34,033 bases of DNA from Lysobacter antibioticus (GTDB lineage Bacteria > Pseudomonadota > Gammaproteobacteria > Xanthomonadales > Xanthomonadaceae): positions 1 through 34,033 of the forward strand of contig NZ_JMTZ01000050.1 of the NCBI RefSeq assembly GCF_000731095.1, in the 5' to 3' direction. This document shows positions 1 to 8,307 of the stretch, piece by piece; the first letter of the stretch is position 1; every line of letters begins with the position of its first letter. The position numbers and the translations under genes are program-made. The notes below the pieces were generated by a model that saw nothing but the letters and a program-made list of their open reading frames with translations, was not told where the DNA came from and did not search any database.

Positions 1-3000
1 TCGGCCTGTTCCGCAGCGATACGTTCGGCTTCCAGACGTGCGGCTTCGGCCTGTTCTGCAGCAAGGCGCTCGGCTTCGAGGCGTTCGGCTTCGGCTTGCT
101 CGGCAGCCACACGCTCGGCTTCAAGACGGGCCGCTTCGGCACGCTCGACTTCGAGACGTGCGGACTCGATGGTGCTGTCGGCGAAACCGACCGGCAGCAG
201 GTCGAGACCGAGGCTCAGCTCGTCGCCGTCGAAATCGGTCCGGGAGACCGGCTTGGCCCCGGCATCGTCGTTACCGGCTACCTGGGCGAATTCGCGCGAG
301 GGGTCGTAATCGCCGAACGCGCTGAGATCGTTGACGGTGAGCTCGGACAGATCCTGGCCTTCCGGCAGGACGTCGTCGTGGTAGAGCTCCTCGGTGATCA
401 TCGGCGAACGCGCGTCGGGCAGGCTGTCGCGCAGCGCGGCGATGCGTTCGGGCAAGCCGACGAACATCGGCACGTGCGGCATCGGCGACTTCAGCGCCTC
501 GACCGTAGTGCGGATCGCATCGGCCACCGCGGTCAGCGCGGCCACGCCTTCGGCGCTGGCCGGCGCGGCGCTGGCGAGCAGACGCTTGACGTAGGCTTCG
601 GTCGGCGCGGTCACGTCGGTGATGACCGGCACTTCGGTCATCGCGAAGGCGCCGTTCAAGGTGTGGATCGAACGCTGCAGAGCGTCGCTGGCGAGCTGCG
701 GTTGCGGGTGCGAGGCCGCCAGCCAGGCTTCGATGGTGACCAGGTGGCCGGCCACTTCGCCGTCGAGGATTTCGAGCAGGACCGGGTCGACCGACGCCGG
801 CACGTAGGGCCCGTCGATCGCGACCGGAGCCGCGGTTTCGGTTTCGGCTTCGGCTTCGACCGCGGCTTGCGGCGGCTGGTAGAAGGCTTCTTCGCCGGTC
901 GCGAGCAGATCGGCATGCGCCTCGATGCCGGCGACGTCGACGGTCAGCGGGCCCTGGTTGCGCAGGGCAGCGTAGAAACCCGGCAGCGCGCGATGAGCGT
1001 GCTCGACCAGGTCGATCACTTCCGGGCTCGCCACGCGGCCGTGTTCGCGCACGCGGTTGAGCAGGTTTTCGATGTTCCAGCTGAACTCGCCCAGGGTGCG
1101 CGCGCCGACCAGGCGGCCGCTGCCCTTGAGGGTGTGGAACACGCGCCGCACAGGCTGCACGCGGGCCAGATCGTCCGGCGCTTCGCGCCAGGCCGGCAGC
1201 AGGTTGTCGAGGTTGGCGATCTCCTCCTCGAATTCCTCGAGGAAGATTTCCCGCACTTCGTCGTCGATGTCGTCGACTTGTTCGAAACCGCCGGTCGCCA
1301 CCGACTGTCCGAGCATCGACGGCGGTGCGTCGGGCACGGCGTTGAGCAAGGAGGCGTCGATCAGCGCGCCGCCCGCGGCGACGGACGCCACGGTTTGGGT
1401 CGCGTTGGTTTCGGTCGTGATGGATTCGGTCGGGGTGGTTCCGGGCGCGGCGTCGGATGCCGCGGCGAGCGTCGGCTCGACCGGCTCGGCGGTATCGGCC
1501 GCGACGGCGTCGCCGACTGCTTGCGCGTCGACGGTCTGTTCGCTGCGCTGTAGGTCGAGGCTGTCGGCAACAGCGGATTCCGGCGTCGAGGCCTCGACGG
1601 CCGGCGCCTGCGTTTGGGCCGTATCGACCGGGGCGGCTTCGACGGCCGGGGTCGCGGCGACCGGGGTGGCTTCGGCCGCCGGCTCGACCCGGATCACGTC
1701 CGGCAACGGCCAGTAGCGCAGGGTTTCCAGGCTCTGGCGGGCGATGTCGAGAATGTCGTCGCGGTTCGGGCGCTGCTCGCGCAGCGCTTCGAGGTAGTAC
1801 TCCAGGCTCGCCAGCGCATCGGCCAGCGTGTCGAGCTGCTGGCCGCTGGGCACGCGGCGGCGGCCGATCAGTTCGACTTCGGTGTAGCGCTTGACGCCGG
1901 TCAGGTAGTCGGCCGCCAGCGGCAGCTCGATCATGCGCAGGGCGCCGGCGACTTCGTCGAGCACGCGCGGCACTTCGGTCAGTTCTTCGTGGTCCCACTT
2001 GGTCTCGACGAAGGCGACGAAGGACTGGCGCGCGTCGCCGAAATTGGCGATGGCTTCGCGTGCGACCACGTCGAGCACCTTGCGCGCCTCACCGGCGAGC
2101 AGGTTCTCTTCGGCCTTGTCCTCGGGCAGGCCCAGGCGCGAAACCTGGTCGTCCAGCGAGGCGTCGACATAGAGCAAGGCGCCGGCCACGTCGAGCAAGG
2201 TGCCTTCGTCGGCGGCGCGGCGGCCTTCGACGATTTCGTGCATGGCTTCGCGCTGCTGCAGCACCACGGTGCGGGCCATGCCCAGCCCCATCATGCCCAG
2301 CGTGTCGCTGACCCGGGCCAGGGCGTCGACCTGCGGACGCAGTTCGCCGGGGTCGGTCTGGTTGGTGCGCAGGTGCAGGTCGAGGGCGTCCTTGACCCGC
2401 AACAAGTCTTCCTTGATCGCCGCCGCGACGGTGTCGAGCAGGGCGCGGTTGCGGCCGCTGAGGCTGCCACGGGCGTGTTCGAGTTCGGACTCGCTGGGCA
2501 GGTGCGCGGCGAGTTCGAAGGTCTGGCGCAGGTCGTCGAGCGCCGGATGGCGGCCGTCGCTGTGGGCGACGTGGTACAGCAACTGGCGGGTCGGCTCGGC
2601 CGCGGGTTCGCCGCGCGGCGCGCTGAAGCCGTCGTCGGACAGCATCTGCCGCGCTTCGCGGTCGACGCCGCCGAAGGCCTGGCGCAGCGCGCGGGTGGCC
2701 GGCAGGGCGCCGTCGCGCAGGGCGTGGGCGACCGACGAGGCCACCCACAGCATGCGCCGCACCGGTTCCAGCACGACGTCGGCGAGCAGGCCGTCGATCG
2801 CGGAGGCGAGCTGAGCCGGATTCGCCGGCGCGCCGTCTTCCGGCCAACCGGCCAGGGCGTCGCGCAGCGAGGCGAGATGCGGCGCGCTGGCGTTGCGGCC
2901 GGCGGCGCTGCCGACCGGCAGCGGCGGCGGCAGGTGCGCCGGCAGCGGTCGGTCGAGATTCGGTGCGAACAGGACGCTTTCGTTGAGCCCGGACTCGCCG

Positions 3001-3392
3001 CGCGTGGCGCGCAGCTCGTTAAGCAACGGCAGCAGCACGATCGGAATGTCGCGATGCCCGCCCTGCAGACGCTCCAGGTAGTCGGGCAGCAGCACCACGC
3101 CGCGCATCAGCGCCGCGCAGGCCTCGTCGCGGTCGGCGACCTGGCCCTGCTGCAGGGCGATGGCCAGACGCTCCATCTCCTCGGCGACCATGGCCGGCGC
3201 ATACAGCTCGACCATGCGCAGGGTGCCGTGCACCTGGTGCAGATGGTTCGCGCACACCCGCATGCGCGAGGCGTCGGCGGGATCTTCGGCGAATGCCTCG
3301 ATCTCCTGGCGCGCCTGGCGCAGGGTTTCGTCCAGCTCGGGCTTGATCCAGCCCAGCGTGGTGGTGTCGATCGCTTCGCGCAACGCGGTCAT
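1..3392 (-). CDS. chpA: ChpA/PilL-type multi-Hpt hybrid histidine kinase of the twitching chemosensory system (N-terminal part; runs off left edge)
   Basis: The frame is open from ATG at 3392 to the window edge (1,130 codons) and encodes only the N-terminal half; the kinase, CheW and receiver domains expected in ChpA would lie outside. The start region ([20 protein letters not shown]) is typical of ChpA. An Hpt-like domain follows with HxxHG at His52 instead of HxxKG. One or two degenerate Hpt-like segments follow ([14 protein letters not shown] region, near 1960-1900), then an A/T/P/V-rich linker (near 1700-1370). A canonical Hpt comes next ([14 protein letters not shown], His753, 1134-1136), then an Hpt-like HTLNGA at His910 with Asn replacing Lys. 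The segment ends in an Ala/Glu-rich coiled coil. The kinase takes input from PilJ via PilI and phosphorylates PilG and PilH (family knowledge). No good ribosome site precedes 3392; an in-frame ATG at 3527 would add 45 residues encoded by the 58-bp repeats. Confidence 0.9.
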   Translation of the reverse strand, partial: MTALREAIDTTTLGWIKPELDETLRQARQEIEAFAEDPADASRMRVCANHLHQVHGTLRMVELYAPAMVAEEMERLAIALQQGQVADRDEACAALMRGVVLLPDYLERLQGGHRDIPIVLLPLLNELRATRGESGLNESVLFAPNLDRPLPAHLPPPLPVGSAAGRNASAPHLASLRDALAGWPEDGAPANPAQLASAIDGLLADVVLEPVRRMLWVASSVAHALRDGALPATRALRQAFGGVDREARQMLSDDGFSAPRGEPAAEPTRQLLYHVAHSDGRHPALDDLRQTFELAAHLPSESELEHARGSLSGRNRALLDTVAAAIKEDLLRVKDALDLHLRTNQTDPGELRPQVDALARVSDTLGMMGLGMARTVVLQQREAMHEIVEGRRAADEGTLLDVAGALLYVDASLDDQVSRLGLPEDKAEENLLAGEARKVLDVVAREAIANFGDARQSFVAFVETKWDHEELTEVPRVLDEVAGALRMIELPLAADYLTGVKRYTEVELIGRRRVPSGQQLDTLADALASLEYYLEALREQRPNRDDILDIARQSLETLRYWPLPDVIRVEPAAEATPVAATPAVEAAPVDTAQTQAPAVEASTPESAVADSLDLQRSEQTVDAQAVGDAVAADTAEPVEPTLAAASDAAPGTTPTESITTETNATQTVASVAAGGALIDASLLNAVPDAPPSMLGQSVATGGFEQVDDIDDEVREIFLEEFEEEIANLDNLLPAWREAPDDLARVQPVRRVFHTLKGSGRLVGARTLGEFSWNIENLLNRVREHGRVASPEVIDLVEHAHRALPGFYAALRNQGPLTVDVAGIEAHADLLATGEEAFYQPPQAAVEAEAETETAAPVAIDGPYVPASVDPVLLEILDGEVAGHLVTIEAWLAASHPQPQLASDALQRSIHTLNGAFAMTEVPVITDVTAPTEAYVKRLLASAAPASAEGVAALTAVADAIRTTVEALKSPMPHVPMFVGLPERIAALRDSLPDARSPMITEELYHDDVLPEGQDLSELTVNDLSAFGDYDPSREFAQVAGNDDAGAKPVSRTDFDGDELSLGLDLLPVGFADSTIESARLEVERAEAARLEAERVAAEQAEAERLEAERLAAEQAEAARLEAERIAAEQA
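6..140 (-). repeat. three tandem 45-bp units encoding an Ala/Glu/Arg/Leu coiled coil in ChpA
   Basis: Read on the minus strand in the chpA frame, 140-96, 95-51 and 50-6 encode [30 protein letters not shown] and [15 protein letters not shown]. They differ at two positions, and a related half unit (ARLEVER) precedes them. The array probably continues past the left edge. The residue pattern predicts a charged helical rod, comparable in style to TolA domain II, separating Hpt domains. Confidence 0.9.
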
Positions 3393-3605
3393 GACGCGAC
3401 CCGCCTGTCGGCGGGGCCGCGTCGCAGACGCGGACCGTGGCTCTGCCAGCGATGCGCCCCGCCTGTCGGCGGGACCGCGTCGCAGACGCGGACCGTGGCT
3501 CTGCCAGCGATGTGTCGGAAGCTTCATCCTCGATACAACCCTTCTTTTAATCCCGTCCCAAAGCCGCCGTTCAAAGCGCCGCGTCGTGTCTCGGCTGCCG
3601 CCGGG
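3393..3605. other. pilJ-chpA intergenic region, 213 bp, dominated by the 58-bp duplication
   Basis: This gap holds the 58-bp tandem repeat (3400-3515) and about 90 bp of unique sequence before the pilJ stop. In Pseudomonas aeruginosa the pilK methyltransferase gene sits at this place; no such gene is present here. On the minus strand an AGAAGGG stretch and a GAGG lie upstream of an in-frame ATG at 3527-3525. The GAGG directly abuts that ATG, and AGAAGGG is about 11 nt away. Confidence 0.7.
3400..3515. repeat. 58-bp tandem duplication, each copy with three short hairpins
   Basis: Copies at 3400-3457 and 3458-3515 match at 55 of 58 positions (differences at 3416/3474, 3455/3513 and 3457/3515). 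Each copy contains three perfect stem-loops: CCCGCC-TGTC-GGCGGG, CCGCGTC-GCA-GACGCGG and TGGC-TCT-GCCA (3400-3415, 3417-3433 and 3438-3448 in copy 1). The arrangement resembles a dispersed palindromic element rather than coding sequence, although the chpA frame stays open through both copies. Confidence 0.9.
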
Positions 3606-5624
3606 TCAGGCCGGCAGCTTGAAGTCGGCGACCGAACGGCGCAGGTCGGCCGCCAGTTGCGCCAGGTTTCCAATCGACGCTGCGGTCTGGTTGGCGCCTT
3701 GCGAGGTCTGCGAGGTGATCTGCTGAATCGTGTTCATGGTCTGGGTGATGTTCGAGGCGGCGCTGGACTGCTGCTGCGCCGCACTGGAAATGCCCTGAAT
3801 GAGGTTGGACAAGTCGGACGACACCTTTTCGATCTCGCCCAGCGCGGTACCGGCGTCCTCGGCCAGTCGCGCACCCGCGACCACTTCCGAGGTCGTCTGT
3901 TCCATCGAGCTGACAGCTTCGTTGGTGTCGGACTGAATTGTCTGAACCAGCGTCTCGATTCGCTTGGTTGCGTTGGAGGCGCGTTCTGCGAGTCGCTGCA
4001 CTTCGTCGGCCACGACCGCGAAGCCTCGGCCCGCTTCGCCGGCGGAGGCCGCCTGGATCGCGGCGTTCAGCGCCAGGATGTTGGTCTGTTCCGAGATGTC
4101 GTTGATCAGTTCGACGATCGAGCCGATTTCCTGCGAGCTTTCGCCCAGGCGCTTGATTCGCTTCGAGGTTTCCTGGATCTGGTCGCGGATCGAGTCCATG
4201 CCCTGAATCGTCTGCCGCACCACGCCCGCGCCCTTGGTCGCGATCTGCACCGAGCGCTGCGCCACGTCGGCCGACTCGGCCGAGTTCTTCGAGACCTGGT
4301 CGATCGAGGCCGCGATTTCGCTGATGCGGTCGGAGGCGGAGTTGATTTCCTGGGCCTGGTGCTCGGCCGCTTCGGCCAGGTGCATCGCGGTGGCCTGGGT
4401 TTCCTGGGCGCTGGAGGCGACCTGCACCGAGGTGTCGGTAATGGTCTGCACCAGGCTGCGCAGCTGCTCGACGGCGAAGTTGATCGAGTCGGCGATGGCG
4501 CCGGTCATGTCCTCGGTCACCGTCGCCTTGACCGTCAAGTCGCCTTCTGCGAGCGAACCCATTTCGTCCAGCAGGCGCATGATGGCCTCCTGGTTACGGT
4601 CGTTGAGTTCCTTGGTGGTCTGGTAGCGGCGCTGCTGAGCGTAGTTCAGCGAGAACAGCAAGCCGGCGATCGCGACCAGCGCGGCCAGGCCGGAGATGAT
4701 CGACAGCCACAGGTTGCCGAACACGCTCTTGTCGCGCAGCGAACCGAACGCGGTGAAGGCGCTGAACAGCGTTTCGCTTTCGCTCAGCAGGCGTTCCGAG
4801 CCGCCGGTGATCGATTCGGCCGCGGCCTGGGCCTGGAACAGGTCCTTGGAGCTGGCCGAGATCGCGTCGAGGTCTTTCTTCATTTCCATCCACAGCGCTT
4901 CGGCCTGGCCGAGCGCGGCGAGCGCGCTGGAGTTGGACAGCGCGGTCACGCCGAACGAGGTGTCGCCCTTGCGCAGGCCGGTGAGGACGTTGCCGAACAC
5001 AGTGGCGTCGCGTACAAGCGCTTCGCCGGCCATGCCGGCGCCGCTGCCGCCGGCGCGGATTTCGGTGATGCGTCGGGCCATGGTCGCCGACAGCACGACC
5101 TGACGCAGGGCGATGTAGACCTGCGAGGACGGCGAGCCGGAGGCCGACATGGCGCGGACCAGTTCGTCGAGGCGGGCCTGCAGCTGCGGGACGCGGCTGG
5201 AGAAGCTGTCGGCGTTGCCGGCCAGGGCCAGCACCGCCTTCTCGCTCGCGATCACCTGTTCGGCGCTCTGTCCCAGCGGCTGCCAGCTCTTGCTGACCAC
5301 GCCGATCGGGCCCGACACGCCGGCGGTGTCGCCGAAGTTGTCGTTGAGCGTCTGCACGTCTTCGTCGATCGCGGCCTTGGTCTTCTTGAACTCGGCGAAG
5401 GCGTCCTTCGCGCCGCCGACCGCTTCACGGCCTTGAATGGCGAGCTTCTGCGAATTCACCTGCAGGTTCGACGCCGCCGAGCCGGCGCCGCCGAGCCTGG
5501 CGCCTTTCCAGGTCGCGTAGCCTGTGTTGAGACCGAACACCAGCACCGATACGGCCAGTACGATCAGCCAGGTGTTGGCGCCCAGAAGGCGGCTCTTGCC
5601 GGCGTTGTCCATCACAGTGCTCAT
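3606..5624 (-). CDS. pilJ: PilJ, methyl-accepting chemoreceptor of the type IV pilus system
   Basis: This 672-residue protein is the transmembrane receptor that feeds the Pil-Chp pathway. A first membrane helix lies near residues 18-38 ([16 protein letters not shown]) and a second near 300-325. Between them is a periplasmic region of the PilJ N-terminal type. A HAMP-like segment and a long coiled coil follow, with the MCP hairpin tip near 510-550 ([20 protein letters not shown], then FAVVADEV). The protein ends [11 protein letters not shown] without a CheR-tethering pentapeptide. I chose ATG at 5624 because GAGG lies 10 nt upstream; an in-frame TTG at 5633 is less likely. It starts 50 nt after the pilI stop, in the pilG-chpA operon. 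Confidence 0.95.
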   Translation of the reverse strand: MSTVMDNAGKSRLLGANTWLIVLAVSVLVFGLNTGYATWKGARLGGAGSAASNLQVNSQKLAIQGREAVGGAKDAFAEFKKTKAAIDEDVQTLNDNFGDTAGVSGPIGVVSKSWQPLGQSAEQVIASEKAVLALAGNADSFSSRVPQLQARLDELVRAMSASGSPSSQVYIALRQVVLSATMARRITEIRAGGSGAGMAGEALVRDATVFGNVLTGLRKGDTSFGVTALSNSSALAALGQAEALWMEMKKDLDAISASSKDLFQAQAAAESITGGSERLLSESETLFSAFTAFGSLRDKSVFGNLWLSIISGLAALVAIAGLLFSLNYAQQRRYQTTKELNDRNQEAIMRLLDEMGSLAEGDLTVKATVTEDMTGAIADSINFAVEQLRSLVQTITDTSVQVASSAQETQATAMHLAEAAEHQAQEINSASDRISEIAASIDQVSKNSAESADVAQRSVQIATKGAGVVRQTIQGMDSIRDQIQETSKRIKRLGESSQEIGSIVELINDISEQTNILALNAAIQAASAGEAGRGFAVVADEVQRLAERASNATKRIETLVQTIQSDTNEAVSSMEQTTSEVVAGARLAEDAGTALGEIEKVSSDLSNLIQGISSAAQQQSSAASNITQTMNTIQQITSQTSQGANQTAASIGNLAQLAADLRRSVADFKLPA

Positions 5625-5674
5625 GGTTCGCAAACCTCGGTGAACTTACTAGTCGGGCTGATGAAGGGAGCGGC

Positions 5675-6226
5675 TCAGGCCGCTGCTTGTCGGAATTCGG
5701 GAGTACGGGCCAGGCGGTCGAGGCTGAAGATGCCCCAGTACCGGTCGTCCAGGCGGTAAGCCCGGTCGATGAAGTACGCGTAGCGGCCCTCGGTGAGGCC
5801 CTGCTCGGCGACTTCCTCGAGGCCGATCTGTTGCTGGTCGTGGAAACTGCGCTGGCCGTAGAGCTCGTCGATCAGCACGGCGACGTCGCCGCCGGGCTGG
5901 CGCACCAGCAGGATGCGCTGCCCCTCGTGCAGCACCGTGCGCTCGCCTTCCAGGAACTGCTTGAGGTCGACGATCGGCAGCAGGCTGCCGCGCACGTTGG
6001 CCAGGCCGAGCATCCACGGCTGCGAGCCGGGGACGTGGGTGACCTGCGGCAGCGAGAGGATTTCCACCACCTCGGCGAAGGTCGAGGCCAGGCGCCGGTC
6101 GCCGATGCGGTAACCGACGCCGCGCCACAGGCCGGGCGCGTCGAGCTGTTCGGGCAGGCCGGGCACGTGCGCCAGACTGCGGCGCTCGTAATCGGTCAGC
6201 ACATCGAACGGCGGCTTGAGCGTCAT
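5675..6226 (-). CDS. pilI: PilI, CheW-like coupling protein
   Basis: This 183-residue protein consists almost entirely of a CheW-like domain. YRIGDRRLASTFAEVVEIL near residue 39 is followed by the loop LANVRGSLLPIVDLKQFL typical of CheW proteins. In the Pil-Chp system PilI links the receptor PilJ to the kinase ChpA at the inner membrane, near the cell pole (family knowledge). The ATG at 6226 begins 4 nt after the pilH stop, suggesting translational coupling. Its position between the response regulators and pilJ matches the standard order and supports PilI over a general flagellar CheW. Confidence 0.93.
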   Translation of the reverse strand: MTLKPPFDVLTDYERRSLAHVPGLPEQLDAPGLWRGVGYRIGDRRLASTFAEVVEILSLPQVTHVPGSQPWMLGLANVRGSLLPIVDLKQFLEGERTVLHEGQRILLVRQPGGDVAVLIDELYGQRSFHDQQQIGLEEVAEQGLTEGRYAYFIDRAYRLDDRYWGIFSLDRLARTPEFRQAAA

Positions 6227-6230
6227 CGTT

Positions 6231-6596
6231 TCAGTTACCCAGCAATGCGTTGATCCGCGCGATCAATTCGTCCTCGCGCGGCGGTTTGACGATGTAGTCG
6301 CGCGCGCCCTGGCGCATGCCCCAGGCGCGATCGGTTTCCATGCCCTTGGTGCTCACGATCAAGACCGGGATGGCACTGGTCTGCGCGTCGCGGCTGAGCG
6401 CGCGCGTAGCCTGGAACCCGTTCATGCCCGGCAACACCACGTCCATCATCACCAGGTCCGGCAGCTCGCGTTTGCAGGCTTCGATGCCGTCCTCGGCGCT
6501 GCCCGAAGCGAAAACTTCGTGCCCATTGCGTTGCAGCAATTGGGTCAGGACCGCGGTATCCGTCGGCGAGTCCTCGATAAGCAGGATGCGTGCCAT
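6231..6596 (-). CDS. pilH: PilH, single-domain response regulator
   Basis: This CheY-like receiver has 121 residues and no output domain. Visible key residues are the acidic pair Glu8/Asp9, phosphoacceptor Asp52 (VMMDVVLPGMNG), switch Ser82 (LIVSTKG) and Lys104 (YIVKPP). In twitching bacteria PilH is one of two regulators phosphorylated by ChpA; it is generally associated with pilus retraction or with acting as a phosphate sink (family knowledge). The gene starts 19 nt after the pilG stop and ends 4 nt before pilI. The IEDS..D start and VKPP end are PilH-like, whereas the upstream gene has the PilG form. Confidence 0.95.
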   Translation of the reverse strand: MARILLIEDSPTDTAVLTQLLQRNGHEVFASGSAEDGIEACKRELPDLVMMDVVLPGMNGFQATRALSRDAQTSAIPVLIVSTKGMETDRAWGMRQGARDYIVKPPREDELIARINALLGN

Positions 6597-6615
6597 GGTG
6601 TGCCTTACCCCCCGG

Positions 6616-7014
6616 TCAGGCGTGTACGTGCTTGCGAATCGCGTCGAGGAGTTCCTCGCGCGTGAAAGGCTTGGTCAGGTATTGCTCGGACCCGACGATG
6701 CGGCCCCGCGCCTTGTCGAACAGGCCGTCCTTCGAAGACAGCATGATCACCGGCGTGCCCTTGAACAGTTGATTGTTCTTGATGAGCGCGCACGTCTGAT
6801 AGCCGTCCAGACGCGGCATCATGATATCCACGAAAATGATCTGTGGCTGCTGGTCGGCGATCTTCGCCAGCGCTTCGAATCCGTCGATGGCCGTGACCAC
6901 CTCGCACCCTTCGCGTTTCAACAGTGTCTCGGCGGTTCGACGGATGGTCTTGGAATCGTCGATCACCATGACCCTTAGACCATCGAGGCTGCCGCTACGA
7001 ACCTCGTCGAGCAT
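6616..7014 (-). CDS. pilG: PilG, response regulator heading the Pil-Chp operon
   Basis: This is a 132-residue receiver-only protein. It has Asp19/Asp20 (VIDDSKTIRRTAE), phosphoacceptor Asp63 (FVDIMMPRLDGYQT), switch Ser93 (MLSSKDG) and Lys115 (YLTKPF). PilG phosphorylation by ChpA favours pilus extension and links to cAMP signalling in Pseudomonas (established there; transfer here is inference). I chose ATG at 7014 because a GGGGGAT ribosome site lies 8-9 nt upstream; a TTG at 7035 in frame would place that site inside the gene. It is the first gene of pilG-pilH-pilI-pilJ-chpA, with a promoter at 7068-7096. Confidence 0.95.
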   Translation of the reverse strand: MLDEVRSGSLDGLRVMVIDDSKTIRRTAETLLKREGCEVVTAIDGFEALAKIADQQPQIIFVDIMMPRLDGYQTCALIKNNQLFKGTPVIMLSSKDGLFDKARGRIVGSEQYLTKPFTREELLDAIRKHVHA

Positions 7015-7067
7015 TCTTTGTATCCCCCATTGCAAACGCCGATATCCCCGGGCGTCGCGAAGCCGTC

Positions 7068-7096
7068 TTTATTCCAAGCCGCACGCGGGCTGTCAA
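7068..7096 (-). promoter_or_regulatory. sigma-70-type promoter of the pilG-chpA operon
   Basis: On the minus strand, a perfect -35 box TTGACA (7096-7091) and a -10-like AATAAA (7073-7068, 4 of 6) are separated by exactly 17 bp. The predicted start near 7061 leaves a leader of about 47 nt with a GGGGGAT ribosome site before the pilG ATG. Confidence 0.7.
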
Positions 7097-7309
7097 GCGC
7101 GCATTCCGTGCCTGGAAACTGAATACGCAGCGATTCCGTCATCCGGAACAGGCTCGCCGTGCGCTACCGAACGTTGTGCAGGCCGATTACTCGGTCCGCG
7201 CATCGCCGCCCCGTCGCATCGCGCAGTAGCCATGATCGCTGCGTGTCGCAAATGGACGCAGCGCGACCGTTTCCGACCCCGTCATCATGACAGATACCGG
7301 CGACCCGCC

Positions 7310-7318
7310 TGCTACCAT
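7310..7318 (+). promoter_or_regulatory. possible extended -10 of the gshB promoter
   Basis: TGCTACCAT matches the extended -10 form (TGn followed by TACCAT) and lies 29 nt upstream of the gshB ATG. There is no good -35 at standard distance; ATGACA at 7287 is 20 bp away. AGGA about 10 nt before the ATG can serve as the ribosome site. Confidence 0.35.
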
Positions 7319-7347
7319 CGCCGTCAATCTTTTAGGATTCCGTTCCC

Positions 7348-8307
7348 ATGCCGTTGGACATCGTCGTCGTGATGGACCCCATCGGGTCGATCAAGATCGC
7401 CAAGGACTCGACCTTCGCCATGCTACTGGAAGCGCAGCGCCGCGGACATCGGCTCTGGTACGTGCAGCCGGGCGGACTGAGCCTACACGGTGGCCATGCG
7501 GTGGCGAAGGTGACGGCGCTGGAAGTGCGCGACGATCCGAGCGGCTGGTACAAACTGGGAACTTGGTCACAAATTAAGTTGGCGGCCGGTCACGTCGTAC
7601 TGATGCGCAAGGACCCGCCGGTCGACGCCGAGTACCTGCACGATACCCAGATCCTGAGCATGGCCCAACGCGCCGGCGCCTTCGTGGTCAACGATCCGCA
7701 GGGCCTGCGCGACTACAACGAGAAGCTCGCCGCCCTGTTGTTCCCGCAGTGCTGCGCGGCGACCCTGGTCAGCCGCAACCCCGCGGCGGTCAAGGAATTC
7801 CTCGCCTTCCACCAGGAAGCCGTGCTCAAGCCGCTCGACGGCATGGGCGGGCGCTCGATCTTCCGCGTCCGCGCCGGCGAGCCGAACGTCAACGTGATCC
7901 TGGAGACCTTGTCCGACGGCGGCCGCCACCTGGTGATGGCGCAGAAGTACCTGCCGGAGATCAGCGACGGCGACAAACGCATCCTGCTGGTCGACGGCGT
8001 GCCGGTGGACTACGCCCTCGCCCGCATCCCGCAGGGCGACGAGTTCCGCGGCAACCTCGCCGCCGGCGGCCGCGGCGAAGGCCGCCCGCTCAGCGAGCGC
8101 GACCGCTGGATCGCCGCCGAAGTCGGCCCGGAAATGAAACGCCGCGGCATGCTGTTCGTCGGCCTGGACGTGATCGGCGACTACATGACCGAGCTCAACG
8201 TCACCAGCCCGACCTGCATCCGCGAGCTCGACGAACAATTCGGCCTCAACATCGCCGGGCTGCTGTTCGACGCGATCGAGGCCCGCGTCGCCGCCCAGGC
8301 CGCATGA
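7348..8307 (+). CDS. gshB: glutathione synthetase GshB
   Basis: This 319-residue cytoplasmic enzyme joins gamma-glutamylcysteine and glycine with ATP, the last step of glutathione synthesis. Length and motifs match GshB. The N-terminus is MDPIGSIKIAKDSTF, NDPQGLRDYNEKL lies near 115-127, and the ATP-grasp part has VLKPLDGMGGRSIF at 159-172. A nucleotide-binding stretch GDKRILLVDG follows at 208-217, then the glycine-rich loop NLAAGGRGEG at 236-245 and the metal/substrate segment GLDVIGDYMTELNVTSPT at 272-289. It is divergent from pilG and overlaps the next gene by 4 bp (ATGA), so the two are probably translationally coupled. The same pilG-gshB-tonB3 neighbourhood occurs in Pseudomonas aeruginosa. 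Confidence 0.97.
   Translation: MPLDIVVVMDPIGSIKIAKDSTFAMLLEAQRRGHRLWYVQPGGLSLHGGHAVAKVTALEVRDDPSGWYKLGTWSQIKLAAGHVVLMRKDPPVDAEYLHDTQILSMAQRAGAFVVNDPQGLRDYNEKLAALLFPQCCAATLVSRNPAAVKEFLAFHQEAVLKPLDGMGGRSIFRVRAGEPNVNVILETLSDGGRHLVMAQKYLPEISDGDKRILLVDGVPVDYALARIPQGDEFRGNLAAGGRGEGRPLSERDRWIAAEVGPEMKRRGMLFVGLDVIGDYMTELNVTSPTCIRELDEQFGLNIAGLLFDAIEARVAAQAA

Larger units (their letters stand above)
7015..7347. other. divergent pilG / gshB intergenic region, 333 bp
   Basis: This holds the pilG promoter (7068-7096) on the minus strand and a weaker gshB promoter candidate (near 7310-7318) on the plus strand. I see no convincing gene, small RNA or repeat in the middle section (about 7100-7290). Confidence 0.6.

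Noticed and set aside
271-1998. A 575-codon minus-strand open frame
   Set aside because: It is in a different frame of the chpA coding strand, is extremely Arg/Ala/Pro-rich, and the recognised Hpt motifs lie in the other frame.
5625-5633. TTG start for pilJ
   Set aside because: GAGG is 10 nt from the ATG at 5624 and too close to the TTG.
1614-5759. A 1,381-codon open frame on the plus strand
   Set aside because: It is antisense to pilJ and chpA, has Arg/Gln/Gly/Val-rich shadow composition typical of high-GC third-position bias, and spans several real minus-strand genes.
7749-8303. N-terminal extension of the TonB-like frame inside gshB
   Set aside because: The upstream part is Arg/Pro-rich shadow of gshB; the ATG at 8304 directly precedes the membrane helix and forms an ATGA overlap.
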